From Lachnospiraceae bacterium (GTDB lineage Bacteria > Bacillota > Clostridia > Lachnospirales > Lachnospiraceae), in contig JAAUZH010000006.1 in assembly GCA_014804675.1 (NCBI GenBank), positions 1 to 59,350 of the forward strand: a stretch of 59,350 nt of DNA. Reading direction: 5' to 3'. The notes below the pieces were generated by a model that made no database searches, was not told the DNA's origin, and was given only the letters and a program-made list of their open reading frames with translations. Below, in pieces: positions 51,539-59,350 of this stretch. The position numbers were made by a program, and so were the translations under genes. Position 1 is the first letter of the stretch; every line of letters starts with the position of its first letter.

Positions 51539-53391
51539 GTATGACGGGCATGCCCGTACTCTGTGGTGAAAGTCCATTTAGGCGTAGCTACCGACGAACT
51601 TTATAGCGACTCTCAAGGTTTGTATCGTGAGGTGCAGGCGAGAAGAAGAGATAGCGAAATCGTAGCCCTACGAACAGAAACCTGATAATAAGGCGTTTAT
51701 GGCGGGTAAGTTAGCCCAAGATAACGAAGCCCTAAAGGTAGCCGTAAACTATAGGCGTAAATCAGGAGGGTAGACGAGGAAAGAGTACAGGCTTATCCCG
51801 TGAGGTCTCACAGGCGGTCTCATTAGCCGTAGTAACAACGAACTGTGAGAAGTCAGCAGAAGCCATAGTAGGAAATCTCTGCAAGCAGAGATGAACCGAA
51901 GGGCAGAACAATGTAACCGTGCAAACGAATGTATGTACCAGTGAATGTCTGACAAGCGGATGTAGGCGAAACGTATATGAGCCGTAAACGCATAAACATA
52001 GGACGAATCACAGGGAGCGGAAAGGAGCGAAGCACACAAAGTATGTCAGAGTTGTTAGAAAAGATACTGGACAAGAAGAACATGAACGAAGCATATAAGA
52101 AAGTCTGCACCAACAAGGGAGCAGGCGGTGTGGATGGCATGGAAACCAGCGAACTTGACGGATATATCCGTGAGAACTGGGACAGTATCAGGGAGCAAAT
52201 CAGGGCAAGGAGCTATAAACCCCAGCCAGTAAGGCGTGTGGAAATACCCAAACCAAACGGAAGCAAAAGAAAACTCGGAATACCGACGGTCATGGACAGG
52301 GTAATCCAGCAGGGCATAGCACAGGTAATTAGTCCCATGTGTGAGCCTCTGTTTTCAGACCACAGTTATGGATTCCGTCCAAACAGGAGCTGTGAAATGG
52401 CAGTCAGGGAGATGCTTGTGTTTCTCAACGAGGGATATGAGTGGATAGTTGACATAGATTTGGAGAAATTCTTTGACAACGTACCACAGGATAAACTGAT
52501 GAGCCTCATTCATAACATTATAAGTGACGGAGACACGGAATCACTGATACGGAAATATCTGAAAGCAGGTGTAATGGTACAGGGAAGATATGAGAAAACG
52601 GAACAGGGAACCCCACAGGGAGGCAACCTGTCACCGCTACTGTCAAATGTCATGTTGAATGAACTGGATAAGGAACTGGAAAAACGAGGACTGCATTTCG
52701 TGAGGTACGCTGACGACTGTGTGATAGCAGTCAGAAGCGAGGCAAGTGCCAAACGAGTCATGCACTCCATAACGGACTGGATAGAGAGAAAACTTGGTTT
52801 GAAAGTAAATGCCGAAAAGACACGCATAACAAGACCACAGAAGTTGAAATATCTTGGATTCGGATTCTGGAAAGAGCCAAAGAGCAAGGAATGGAAGTGC
52901 AGACCGCATAAGGACGCTGCGCAGAAATTCAAAAGGACGTTAAAGAAGCTGACAAACAGAAGCCAGAGCATGGCATTTACGGTAAGGGTACAAAGGCTCA
53001 ACCAGGCAATCAGAGGGTGGATAAACTACTTTGCATTAGGCTCAATGAAAAAGGCAATGAATGACATAGATGCTCATCTGCGTACAAGACTGCGTGTAAT
53101 CATTTGGAAACAGTGGAAAGTACCAAAGAAACGTCAATGGGGATTGCAGAAACTCGGCATAGGAAAAGACCTTGCAAGATTGACGGCATATTGTGGCGAC
53201 CGCTATCAATGGATAGTGACGAAAACATGTGTTGTCAGGGCAATCTCAAAAGAAAAGCTATCACAGGCAGGGCTTGTGAGCTGTTACGATTATTACATGG
53301 AACGTCATGCTTTGAAGTTATATTGAACCGCCATATGCCGAACGGCACGTACTGGTGGTGTGAGAGGGGGATTAAATTCCCCCTACTCGAT
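51539..53391 (+). mobile_element. Group II intron (class C)
   Basis: The element starts GTATGACGGGC shortly after a terminator T-run. It has about 440 bases of structured RNA before the maturase frame, and ends with a domain V-like GAACCGCC..GAACGG..GGTGGTGTGAGAGG (about 53325-53368) and the characteristic CTACTCGAT terminus. The encoded protein lacks an endonuclease domain. Length (about 1.85 kb) and location right after a terminator are typical of group IIC. The exact 5' and 3' bases are estimated. Confidence 0.85.
51977..53326 (+). CDS. Group II intron reverse transcriptase/maturase
   Basis: A 449-residue intron-encoded protein. The RT domain carries GAGGVDGMETSELD, GIPTVMDRVIQQG, YGFRPNRSC, the QGTPQGGNLSPLLSN block and the catalytic YADD (FVRYADDCVI). 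The maturase domain X follows (about 330-445; GWINYFALGSMKKAMNDID). There is no zinc-finger HNH endonuclease, consistent with class C. An internal ATG at 52043 is an alternative start. It acts in splicing and retrohoming of its own intron. Confidence 0.92.
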   Translation: MSRKRINIGRITGSGKERSTQSMSELLEKILDKKNMNEAYKKVCTNKGAGGVDGMETSELDGYIRENWDSIREQIRARSYKPQPVRRVEIPKPNGSKRKLGIPTVMDRVIQQGIAQVISPMCEPLFSDHSYGFRPNRSCEMAVREMLVFLNEGYEWIVDIDLEKFFDNVPQDKLMSLIHNIISDGDTESLIRKYLKAGVMVQGRYEKTEQGTPQGGNLSPLLSNVMLNELDKELEKRGLHFVRYADDCVIAVRSEASAKRVMHSITDWIERKLGLKVNAEKTRITRPQKLKYLGFGFWKEPKSKEWKCRPHKDAAQKFKRTLKKLTNRSQSMAFTVRVQRLNQAIRGWINYFALGSMKKAMNDIDAHLRTRLRVIIWKQWKVPKKRQWGLQKLGIGKDLARLTAYCGDRYQWIVTKTCVVRAISKEKLSQAGLVSCYDYYMERHALKLY

Positions 53392-53395
53392 TAAT

Positions 53396-53427
53396 TCGTA
53401 TTTCGTGCAAAAAAATCGTACTTGGTG
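53396..53427 (+). promoter_or_regulatory. Direct-repeat operator 2 (candidate LytTR site) upstream of agrD
   Basis: TCGTATTTCGTG and TCGTACTTGGTG, 20 bases apart and linked by an A-run, nearly repeat the site at 47964-47995 (28 of 32 bases identical or swapped G/C). It begins just 4 bases after the intron end. It probably drives the agrDB operon. Confidence 0.65.
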
Positions 53428-53610
53428 TTTATAGACTTGAAAATCTTGGTAAAATTGGCGAAATTAAAGATGCATGAATAGGTAGTTGTAAATGTAAAGC
53501 CTAATAAAGGAATGAAAATAATTGACTATCAGAATGTGTACTTGAGAGAAATGACTTTAGAGATTTATCAATACCTATCATGGAAAAACTATAAGGAGGT
53601 AATTGCTGAC

Positions 53611-53760
53611 ATGAAGAAATTGAATGATGCGGTGTTAAAATTAGTTACAAAAACAGCACTTGCGAGCGCAAAAAAAGAGGCAAACTCAGCTTGTATGTGT
53701 ATAGGTTATCAGCCCAAAATGCCGGAAAAAGTTAGGAAGCTGAAGAACCAAAATGGATAG
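53611..53760 (+). CDS. agrD: AgrD-like cyclic lactone autoinducer peptide precursor
   Basis: A 49-residue precursor. Residues 1-22 form an amphipathic leader (KLNDAVLKLVTKTALASAKK). Then comes the signal region ANSACMCIGYQPKMPEKVRK: Cys28 and Cys30, aromatic Tyr33, and the YQPKMPE cleavage tail typical of clostridial cyclic lactone autoinducers. The charged tail is removed by AgrB. AAGGAGGT lies 10 bases before this ATG; the frame is open further upstream, but an extra N-terminus would be unlike the family. The last 8 bases overlap agrB. Confidence 0.85.
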   Translation: MKKLNDAVLKLVTKTALASAKKEANSACMCIGYQPKMPEKVRKLKNQNG

Positions 53761-54328
53761 GCTGGTTAGGGGCATTTTACTTAAAATACAGACAGAGGAA
53801 CTCGTGGATAAGGAAGATATTGAAATATATCAGTTTGGTTTAGAGTGTATATTGCTGAAACTGATTCATATAGCATCCTATTTATTGATTGGCATATGTA
53901 TGGGAGAAGTGTTTTCTCTGTTAGTCAGTGGAAGCATATTAATTCCTTTACGAAGAAAAGCAGGCGGGTATCACGCAAAAACCAGAATGGGATGTTACAT
54001 ATTCTCCTGTTTTGTTGTTTGCTTATTGTGTTTGTTCAATAAGGTTACAATAGCGCCTATAGTGGGAATTATTGGATTGGTTGTAGCAGATACACTAATC
54101 CTGATGTTTGCCCCAGTAGAAAATGAAAATAGGATGCTGGAACCTGATGAGAAAATCCTTTTTCGTAAACAGGCGATTGGATTACTGGTATCGGTTAATA
54201 TTGTGGTTTTAGCTATCTTATTTATCCATAAGTATCTCTTTGTCGCATATTGGATGGAGAAAGGAGTGATATTTACAGGAGTATTACTTGCGTTAGGGGT
54301 AAAGAAGAAAAGACAAACTGAGTCATAG
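53753..54328 (+). CDS. agrB: AgrB-like peptide-processing membrane protease
   Basis: A 191-residue AgrB-family membrane cysteine endopeptidase. The catalytic pair is His74 and Cys81 within RRKAGGYHAKTRMGC, the same 7-residue spacing as in staphylococcal AgrB. Several transmembrane segments surround it (about 36-55, 84-98, 100-122, 140-160). It cleaves the AgrD C-terminal tail and forms the thiolactone. Overlapped by agrD. Confidence 0.9.
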   Translation: MDRLVRGILLKIQTEELVDKEDIEIYQFGLECILLKLIHIASYLLIGICMGEVFSLLVSGSILIPLRRKAGGYHAKTRMGCYIFSCFVVCLLCLFNKVTIAPIVGIIGLVVADTLILMFAPVENENRMLEPDEKILFRKQAIGLLVSVNIVVLAILFIHKYLFVAYWMEKGVIFTGVLLALGVKKKRQTES

Positions 54329-54408
54329 TTTTATCTTGTGATTTTGTATCAGCCTAAACGCTTGAGAAAACATGATGTTAAATAATGAAAAGAAAGGTGG
54401 AATTTACA

Positions 54409-55866
54409 ATGAGAAAAAAATTATTGGCAGGATTGCTGTCATTGGTTATGGGATTTTCGTTCTTGAATATGGGAGTGATTGCAAATGCAGAAACTTTACC
54501 GGAGGATAATGGGAATCCGATAGAGGTTATTGAAATCTCGAACGATGAAATGGCAGCAGAAGTAATTGATGAAATGGCAGCAAATGTTATGGAAAGATCA
54601 TATGCAGGGGAAGCCTATACTTTCACTGAAAGAGCCAGTGTGTACAGTGATAGTGAGGATTCGGAATCTAACACTGATCCTAATTATGCTTATGTGGTAA
54701 CTAATGATATCGTTATGCAGGGTGCTATTGAAACAGAAAATGAAATGAGATGGTATGCTTTCTCGCTCAGTGAAAGAAGCAAAGTATGTATCTTATTACA
54801 GATGGTGGAAACTATGGATGCTGACCTATATATGTTTCAGTTAAATGAGGAAACATATGATTTAGAGTTACTTGGTGGCAGTGCTAATGAGGGACTGGGG
54901 ACATCTGAATATTTCAATAATGTAATGGATGCAGGTGTCTATTTCTTTGCTGTAAGTGGATACGAAGGTACAGGTGCGTTTGCTTTTGCATATTATCAGA
55001 GTACGGCAGATGTTGCATATGAAGTAAATGATACTTCATCAACTGCAACAACAGTAGCGTTTAACAGTAATGTTATAGGGGTAATTGATTCTCCATATGA
55101 TATTGATTATTACAAATTTACTGTAACGACACCAACGATTATTCAATATTCAATTTCGTCATCGAATGGGTATTCATTATTGTACGCAGGAAAATCTGGT
55201 AGTAGTTCAGCTATCTATACAGTGAATTCCAGCAGTAAATCTTACAAGATTATGCCGGGTACATACTATTTTGCTGTACTTTCTGAAAGCGGTTCATATT
55301 CTGCAACCAGTACATATACGGTGAACTTTAAAAAAGTTGGTGCGATGTCCGGTGACAGTTCGGTTACTCTTGTTGGTATAAGTGAAAATGCGGGTATAGT
55401 TTACGAAACAAATAATACAGGTTCCATAAACTATGTAAATGGAAATCCAGTTGATATTAGTTACTCCTACTACTCAAATTTATCAAATTCTGCCGGTTCA
55501 CAGTATTATGATATATCAATAGATGCAAATGCAGGAGCTTGTGCTATTTTAACGGATGTATATGAGCCTGCGGCAGTGCATTATTACAGTTCTACAAAAC
55601 CAGCAATGAGTGTGAGTAGCAGACCAGCGTTGATGCTGACATTTTATGCAGATTCAAATTTCTATAAAATTCATTGCAGAGGAACTGGATCATACTCAAT
55701 GAATACTTTCTGGGAGGACTTGAATTTTGTTACAGTTTTAATTGATCCGGCAACTGGAAAGTTGATTGATATTGTAGAGTACAATTACTATTATGATTTT
55801 GCTCCGGTTGGCTCGAATCGTATCACTTTGACACGTTCATATTTAATGACTTTCTATAATAATTAG
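54409..55866 (+). CDS. Secreted protein with two prepeptidase-like (PPC) beta domains
   Basis: A 485-residue protein with a signal peptide (LLAGLLSLVMGFSFLNMGVI, cleaved near ANAE). Two bacterial pre-peptidase C-terminal-like domains follow: about 90-205 (ETENEMRWYAFSLSERSKVC, GVYFFAVSG) and about 210-320 (SPYDIDYYKFTV, PGTYYFAVLSESG). The C-terminal region (about 330-485) is unassigned. The ATG 9 bases after AAAGGTGG is the start; an earlier ATG overlaps that site. It follows agrB by 80 bases and may belong to the same operon, as a quorum-controlled secreted product. Confidence 0.72.
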   Translation: MRKKLLAGLLSLVMGFSFLNMGVIANAETLPEDNGNPIEVIEISNDEMAAEVIDEMAANVMERSYAGEAYTFTERASVYSDSEDSESNTDPNYAYVVTNDIVMQGAIETENEMRWYAFSLSERSKVCILLQMVETMDADLYMFQLNEETYDLELLGGSANEGLGTSEYFNNVMDAGVYFFAVSGYEGTGAFAFAYYQSTADVAYEVNDTSSTATTVAFNSNVIGVIDSPYDIDYYKFTVTTPTIIQYSISSSNGYSLLYAGKSGSSSAIYTVNSSSKSYKIMPGTYYFAVLSESGSYSATSTYTVNFKKVGAMSGDSSVTLVGISENAGIVYETNNTGSINYVNGNPVDISYSYYSNLSNSAGSQYYDISIDANAGACAILTDVYEPAAVHYYSSTKPAMSVSSRPALMLTFYADSNFYKIHCRGTGSYSMNTFWEDLNFVTVLIDPATGKLIDIVEYNYYYDFAPVGSNRITLTRSYLMTFYNN

Positions 55867-55881
55867 CATGGAGGCGGTATT

Positions 55882-56640
55882 ATGAAGATTAATACTATTG
55901 GAAATAGTTTCTTGATAAACAATACGGAAAAAAAAAATGTGCCACATAAGGTGTTTGAAAATATTTCTGCAAAAGAGGGGCAGATTCCGGTCAAGGTTTC
56001 TATTTCAGAAGAGGGGAAAAAGAATTATAGGAATAGCTTGGGCAAAAAAGGTGAAGGTTTTGACACTGTGGTTGAGCAACGGAGTGGATTGCTTTCGGGG
56101 AAAAATATGCCTGAAACAGATTATAGTTTTGAGCTAGGAAATAAATTAGCAGCTTTGAATGAAAAAGATGTATATAAATCGACAGAAGATAAAGCATCTG
56201 ATTTGCTCAAGGCGTATGCAAGTATGTATGATGAAATTGTACAGGGATATGAGAGTGGTACAAGGGAACGATATTCCAAGGATCAGTTATCTGAAAGTGG
56301 GTATCGAAAGCTAACTATGTCTGAGGAGATAAATTCTTTAAATGCCGCATATAAGAAGTACGCAGATAATTTGGAAATGCAAGCGCAGCAAGCACCAAAG
56401 ATTGCGGAAGCACATGATAAATACATGGAAAAATTATCCAAAATAGGTGCTGAAAGAGCAGAACTGGCAACTAAGGCTCAGAAACTATATTCTAAGGTAA
56501 AAGATGAAGGTGTAATGGAGAACATTAGTGAGAAAGTCGTAGCTGCATCAAAAGTGTTTGTGAAGCAATATGCAAATTCAACATTAAGGAGTAGGGGGAT
56601 TGAAAGTATACTTGGAAATATTGAAATCTTCAAGAAATAA
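55882..56640 (+). CDS. Hypothetical agr-island protein, type 2
   Basis: A 252-residue protein without a signal peptide. It starts polar (MKINTIGNSFLINNTEKKN), has VKVSISEEGKKNYR at about residues 36-50, and continues as a long charged helix (INSLNAAYKKYADNLEMQAQ). Same plan as the 48656-49318 product. GGAGGCGG precedes the ATG, 15 bases after the PPC-protein stop. Function unknown. Confidence 0.6.
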   Translation: MKINTIGNSFLINNTEKKNVPHKVFENISAKEGQIPVKVSISEEGKKNYRNSLGKKGEGFDTVVEQRSGLLSGKNMPETDYSFELGNKLAALNEKDVYKSTEDKASDLLKAYASMYDEIVQGYESGTRERYSKDQLSESGYRKLTMSEEINSLNAAYKKYADNLEMQAQQAPKIAEAHDKYMEKLSKIGAERAELATKAQKLYSKVKDEGVMENISEKVVAASKVFVKQYANSTLRSRGIESILGNIEIFKK

Positions 56641-56701
56641 TATTTCCATATTTTAACTATTCACAAGTGTAATAATAAAGGGATGAAAGGAGGTTAGAGA
56701 A

Positions 56702-56882
56702 ATGAAGTGATTAGGAAAAAAAAGCAGGATCTGCGTATGAAACTTTTTCAGCGTATGCTTGTATTTGTAACTGTAGCAATTGTTCAACTTGTAATTGCAG
56801 TTGGAATGTACGTGCAACAGATAATTATTATGATGTGCTGAATAGTAGCAATACTAGCAGAGCAAGTAGCCGAACCTCGTAG
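56702..56882 (+). pseudogene. Cys-rich RiPP precursor peptide remnant (CLI_3235-like)
   Basis: AAAGGAGG precedes an ATG; the first frame reads MK-stop-LGKK. A second frame, entered within the A8 run at 56716-56723, encodes SAYETFSAYACICNCSNCST, then CNCSW, a polar Asn/Ser-rich tail and TAG. Six cysteines in alternating spacing are typical of Cys-rich peptides modified by CcpM-type radical SAM enzymes, and MKxLGKK resembles their leader. As read, a TGA at codon 3 and a frame change disable the gene. Sequence error in the A-run is possible. Confidence 0.7.
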
Positions 56883-56888
56883 GCGGAT

Positions 56889-56921
56889 GGACAGCCAACC
56901 CTAGTAAATGGTTGGCTGTCC
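56889..56921 (+). terminator. Hairpin between precursor and maturase genes
   Basis: A perfect 12-bp stem (GGACAGCCAACC / GGTTGGCTGTCC) with a 9-base loop. No T-run follows. RiPP operons often place such a partial attenuator after the precursor gene. Confidence 0.6.
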
Positions 56922-56956
56922 TAATTTCAAATTAGCTAAGATAGAAGGATATTAGT

Positions 56957-57896
56957 ATGGATGAAAAAATATATTAGGTTGTGTTTTTGAAACACCAATG
57001 AGTAAGTATTATTATGATACAAATAGAAATGCAATTATATGCATCTCCGATAATGTATATGATTTTTTGAAAAAAATATGCACGAAGACATTACAAAATT
57101 GGATGATATTCCAGCGAAAGTGCAAATCATGTTGCAAGAAGGGTTTTTATCGAATAATAGAGTGGAGATGATTGGATACTCATTAACAAATTATTTAAGC
57201 GATATATTGGATAATAAGATTCAGACACTTACATTGCAAGTAACACAACAATGCAATTTAAGATGTGAATATTGTATATATTTTGGAAGTTATACTACAA
57301 GAAGACATTCTAATAAAGTAATGGATTTTTTGACAGCAAAAAAAGGAATTGATTTCTTGATCAGTCATTCACAAAATTCAAAACTTTTAAATTTAGGATT
57401 CTATGGTGGTGAGCTATCGTTAGAATTTGATTTGATTAAAGAGTTCATTAAATATATACAAGAAAAGGCTGAAGGAAAAAAGATAACATATAATATTACA
57501 AGTAATGCTACATTGTTGAATAAGGATCATATTGCATTTTTTGCTGAAAATGATGTGGCACTAACGATAAGTTTGGATGGACCTAAAGATATTCATAATA
57601 AAAACAGAAAATTTGCAGTTAGTTGGAAAGGCACGTTTGATGTTATTGTTGAAAAAATGAAAATTGTTAAAGAAAAATTTCCTGAATATTATAGTAGGAT
57701 TAACTTTAATTGCATGCTTGATCCAAGAAGTGATATTTCGTGTGTAAATGAATTTTGGGCAAAAGATGAATTGTTAAAAGATTCTTTTGTAAATGCTAAT
57801 CCTGAATTATTCACGGTAATACGATTTACTGTTGTCTCTGTTGCATTTGGCTTTGAAACCATATATAATCCTTCAATCAGCCGACAGATAGGCTAA
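56957..57896 (+). pseudogene. CcpM-like radical SAM peptide maturase, frameshifted and truncated
   Basis: The long frame from 57078 holds the radical SAM cluster motif in TLQVTQQCNLRCEYCIYFG, then HSNKVMDFLTAKKG and FYGGELSLEFDLIKEF. Upstream, ETPMSKYYYDTNRN and AIICISDNVYDFLKK fit the usual N-terminus of these maturases in two other frames. One extra A in each of the runs at 56964-56969 and 57070-57076 would join everything to an ATG at 56957 with AAGGA upstream. Family similarity fades near residue 245 and the SPASM-type C-terminus is missing. It would have installed thioether-type crosslinks in the adjacent peptide. Confidence 0.75.
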
Positions 57897-57906
57897 AAAA
57901 GGGCAG

Positions 57907-59346
57907 ACCTCACCTGTGATCCGAAATAAAGGATTTATCAGTTATCAAGGTGCATTAGTAGTAGTTATTCTAACTGTGGGTGCAGCTTCCAGATATTTCC
58001 CAGTGTCTCATAGAAGTCTTTCTTGTATGGACAACTGCTGCACAGTTTGAAATATTTATATCGTGCTGATTTTACCACTCTTGCGGCAATTTTAAACGGA
58101 TGGTATCAATACGCTGTTTTCTCATACTGACAGCAAGTGCCAGCCGTCTAAACCAATTGAATAAGTTGTATGCCAGACTATGAATCTGAAGACGGTTTGC
58201 ATTTACCAACTTAGAAGGACTGCTCACGGAAGCGAAGTCAAATCCGCTTTTGCACTCTTTGATGAAGTTTTCCATCTTTCCTCTGCCACAATAAAACTGA
58301 ATCACCTGGTAAGGTTTCATTTCCATAGTGGTGACAATAAACGTATACATGTGAATCATCTGACCATAAGGCTTTTCTATTTTGAAAACCACCCTGCGGG
58401 GATGATACCATGAACCGGCCTGGTACATAAATTCACCATACTCAACAGCATAATCTATCTGATTGCATCGGGTAGCACGATACAGAGCCTGATTTTCATC
58501 TTCGGCTAATTCACGGAGCTTCGCGTTCTCTTTGAGCCGGATGGCATATCCGCAATCCTTTGTTTCAAGAAGCTCATACAGATCTGGCGATGGAAAACCA
58601 CTGTCATCACGGAGATAAAGCGGCATATCTGGATAATCAGCAGTGAATTCATCTAGAAGGGACTGCATGAAAATATCAGCCTCTTTACTGCAATACATGG
58701 TGCCGTCAAGGAGCTCGGTCCTCAGCAGGTCACCTGTCAGTCCGTCATAACAAAGCAGGGGATGGTATCCATGTGCCTGATAATGGAAGTTGAAGCCCTC
58801 ACCTTCCTGCTGTCCATAGGTATCAAGAAGTGTGGAATCAATATCAAAAAGCATGAACTCGGGTTTCTTTATGGAGTAAATAATCTTGCGGAGTTCACGG
58901 GTAATCAGATTCAGCTGTTGCAAGGTGTCACTATCCATGCGGTTGAAAAAGCGTGACAGCGTGGGCTGGGATGCAAGGGTATCCTTATCCAAAACAGCCG
59001 TCATCACGGGGGCATTGGTCAATTCATCCGCATAGTCATCTTCAAAATAGGAACTGATAATCTGGTAGATGACCTGCATCAGATTCGCTCCATCCTTATG
59101 GATGCGGAAGCATGCAGTATCGTTGGTTTTAAATATATGATTGATGAGCTTTACAACTCCAATCTTAAACAGGAATTCCTTAAACAAGAGAAGTCCTGCA
59201 TCGGAGGATAAATCGCCTCCATCAAAATTTATTTTCATGTTAGTGTAAAATTATAGTTGGCAAAAAATAAAGGGAAGAAGCCGAAACCTCTTCCCAATCA
59301 TACAGTTTTTCTTTATGATGTTAGTTGCGAATCAAACAGATAAAGG
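57907..59346 (-). mobile_element. IS1380-family insertion sequence (ends approximate)
   Basis: It is bounded tentatively by a weak inverted match: CACCTGTGATCCG near 57909 against ATCTGTTTGATTCG read inward from about 59342. It contains the reverse-strand transposase. It adjoins the broken end of the radical SAM gene. The right end may lie beyond the window. Confidence 0.45.
57965..59238 (-). pseudogene. IS1380-family transposase, frameshifted near the C-terminus
   Basis: The DDE transposase is recognisable by MFDIDSTLLDTYGQQEGE, then GFNFHYQAHGYHPLLCYDG, LRDDSGFPSPDLYELLE and YCGRGKMENFIKECKSGFD (the catalytic Glu region). The frame stops at 58072 after KLPQEW. One extra T (A on the gene strand) in the run 58090-58093 would continue as KIAARVVKSARYKYFKLCSS and end at 57965. 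As read, it lacks about 40 C-terminal residues and is probably still nearly complete. Confidence 0.85.
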
Positions 59347-59350
59347 AGAC

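Noticed and set aside
51977..53326. Reverse transcriptase as the enzyme of a diversity-generating retroelement acting on the 26624-28615 surface protein
   Set aside because: It has maturase domain X and group II intron RNA ends, and lies 24 kb away with no template repeat; it belongs to the intron.
53512..53610. N-terminal extension of the AgrD peptide by 33 residues
   Set aside because: The AAGGAGGT ribosome-binding site lies inside it, and AgrD precursors begin at the amphipathic leader.
1..59350. tRNA genes
   Set aside because: I saw no cloverleaf-type sequence with a convincing TPsiC arm in intergenic regions; a tRNAscan run would settle it.

Overview
The window looks like a chromosomal segment of a Gram-positive anaerobe of the class Clostridia, most likely Lachnospiraceae. 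The grounds are moderate G+C, AGGAGG-type ribosome-binding sites, a six-gene Rnf complex, a biotin-dependent sodium-pump operon, an ispH-rpsA pair, scpAB, and accessory genes typical of gut Lachnospiraceae (DUF6273 surface protein, agr-like peptide signalling, Cys-rich peptide with radical SAM maturase). This is judged by eye from protein sequences; no database was searched.

Layout. 1-200: 3' end of a 23S rRNA gene and a terminator. 0.2-9.4 kb: housekeeping genes (phosphoesterase, scpA, scpB, D-Ala-D-Ala carboxypeptidase) and a five-gene operon combining two carboxyltransferases, a biotin carrier, OadG and OadB. 10-18 kb: thioesterase, two regulators, flavoprotein, cmk, ispH, rpsA, cheR and yprB. 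19-24.4 kb: rnfCDGEAB. 24.5-33.4 kb: M18 aminopeptidase, XRE-AbrB regulator, a large surface protein whose lectin-like end resembles a diversity-generating-retroelement variable region, a RelB/YafQ-type toxin-antitoxin pair, and a sigma factor-ABC transporter operon. 33.4-35.6 kb: mobile-element debris with a candidate small RNA. 35.7-44.7 kb: ylxM-ffh, rpsP-khpA, rimM-trmD, an ABC exporter with a CPBP-fused permease, tatD. 44.7-47.9 kb: decayed mobile-element cargo (Fic, SpoVG and DUF6674-like remnants). 47.9-59.3 kb: an agr-like quorum-sensing island, a Cys-rich RiPP remnant and an IS1380-type insertion sequence.

Two things stand out. First, three intergenic regions (about 9.47-10.05, 18.34-18.90 and 38.12-38.70 kb) carry the same undescribed composite element of about 560-580 bp. 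It has two long hairpins, B then A. The outer arms differ between copies but stay complementary within each copy, while the inner loops are conserved (paired GTCCAT loops in B; a GNRA tetraloop and a GTATTTT loop in A). Each copy lies directly upstream of a gene in the same orientation. Second, the right-hand end holds a complete peptide quorum-sensing circuit: LytTR regulator, GHKL sensor kinase, AgrD and AgrB. Near-identical direct-repeat operators lie upstream of agrD and of a secreted-protein gene. A group IIC intron sits just after the kinase terminator, and a Cys-rich peptide and CcpM-like radical SAM maturase follow downstream.

Several genes in the last 12 kb are interrupted by apparent one-base losses in A or T runs. 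That could be real decay, slippage, or homopolymer error in the assembly, so the pseudogene calls there are provisional.
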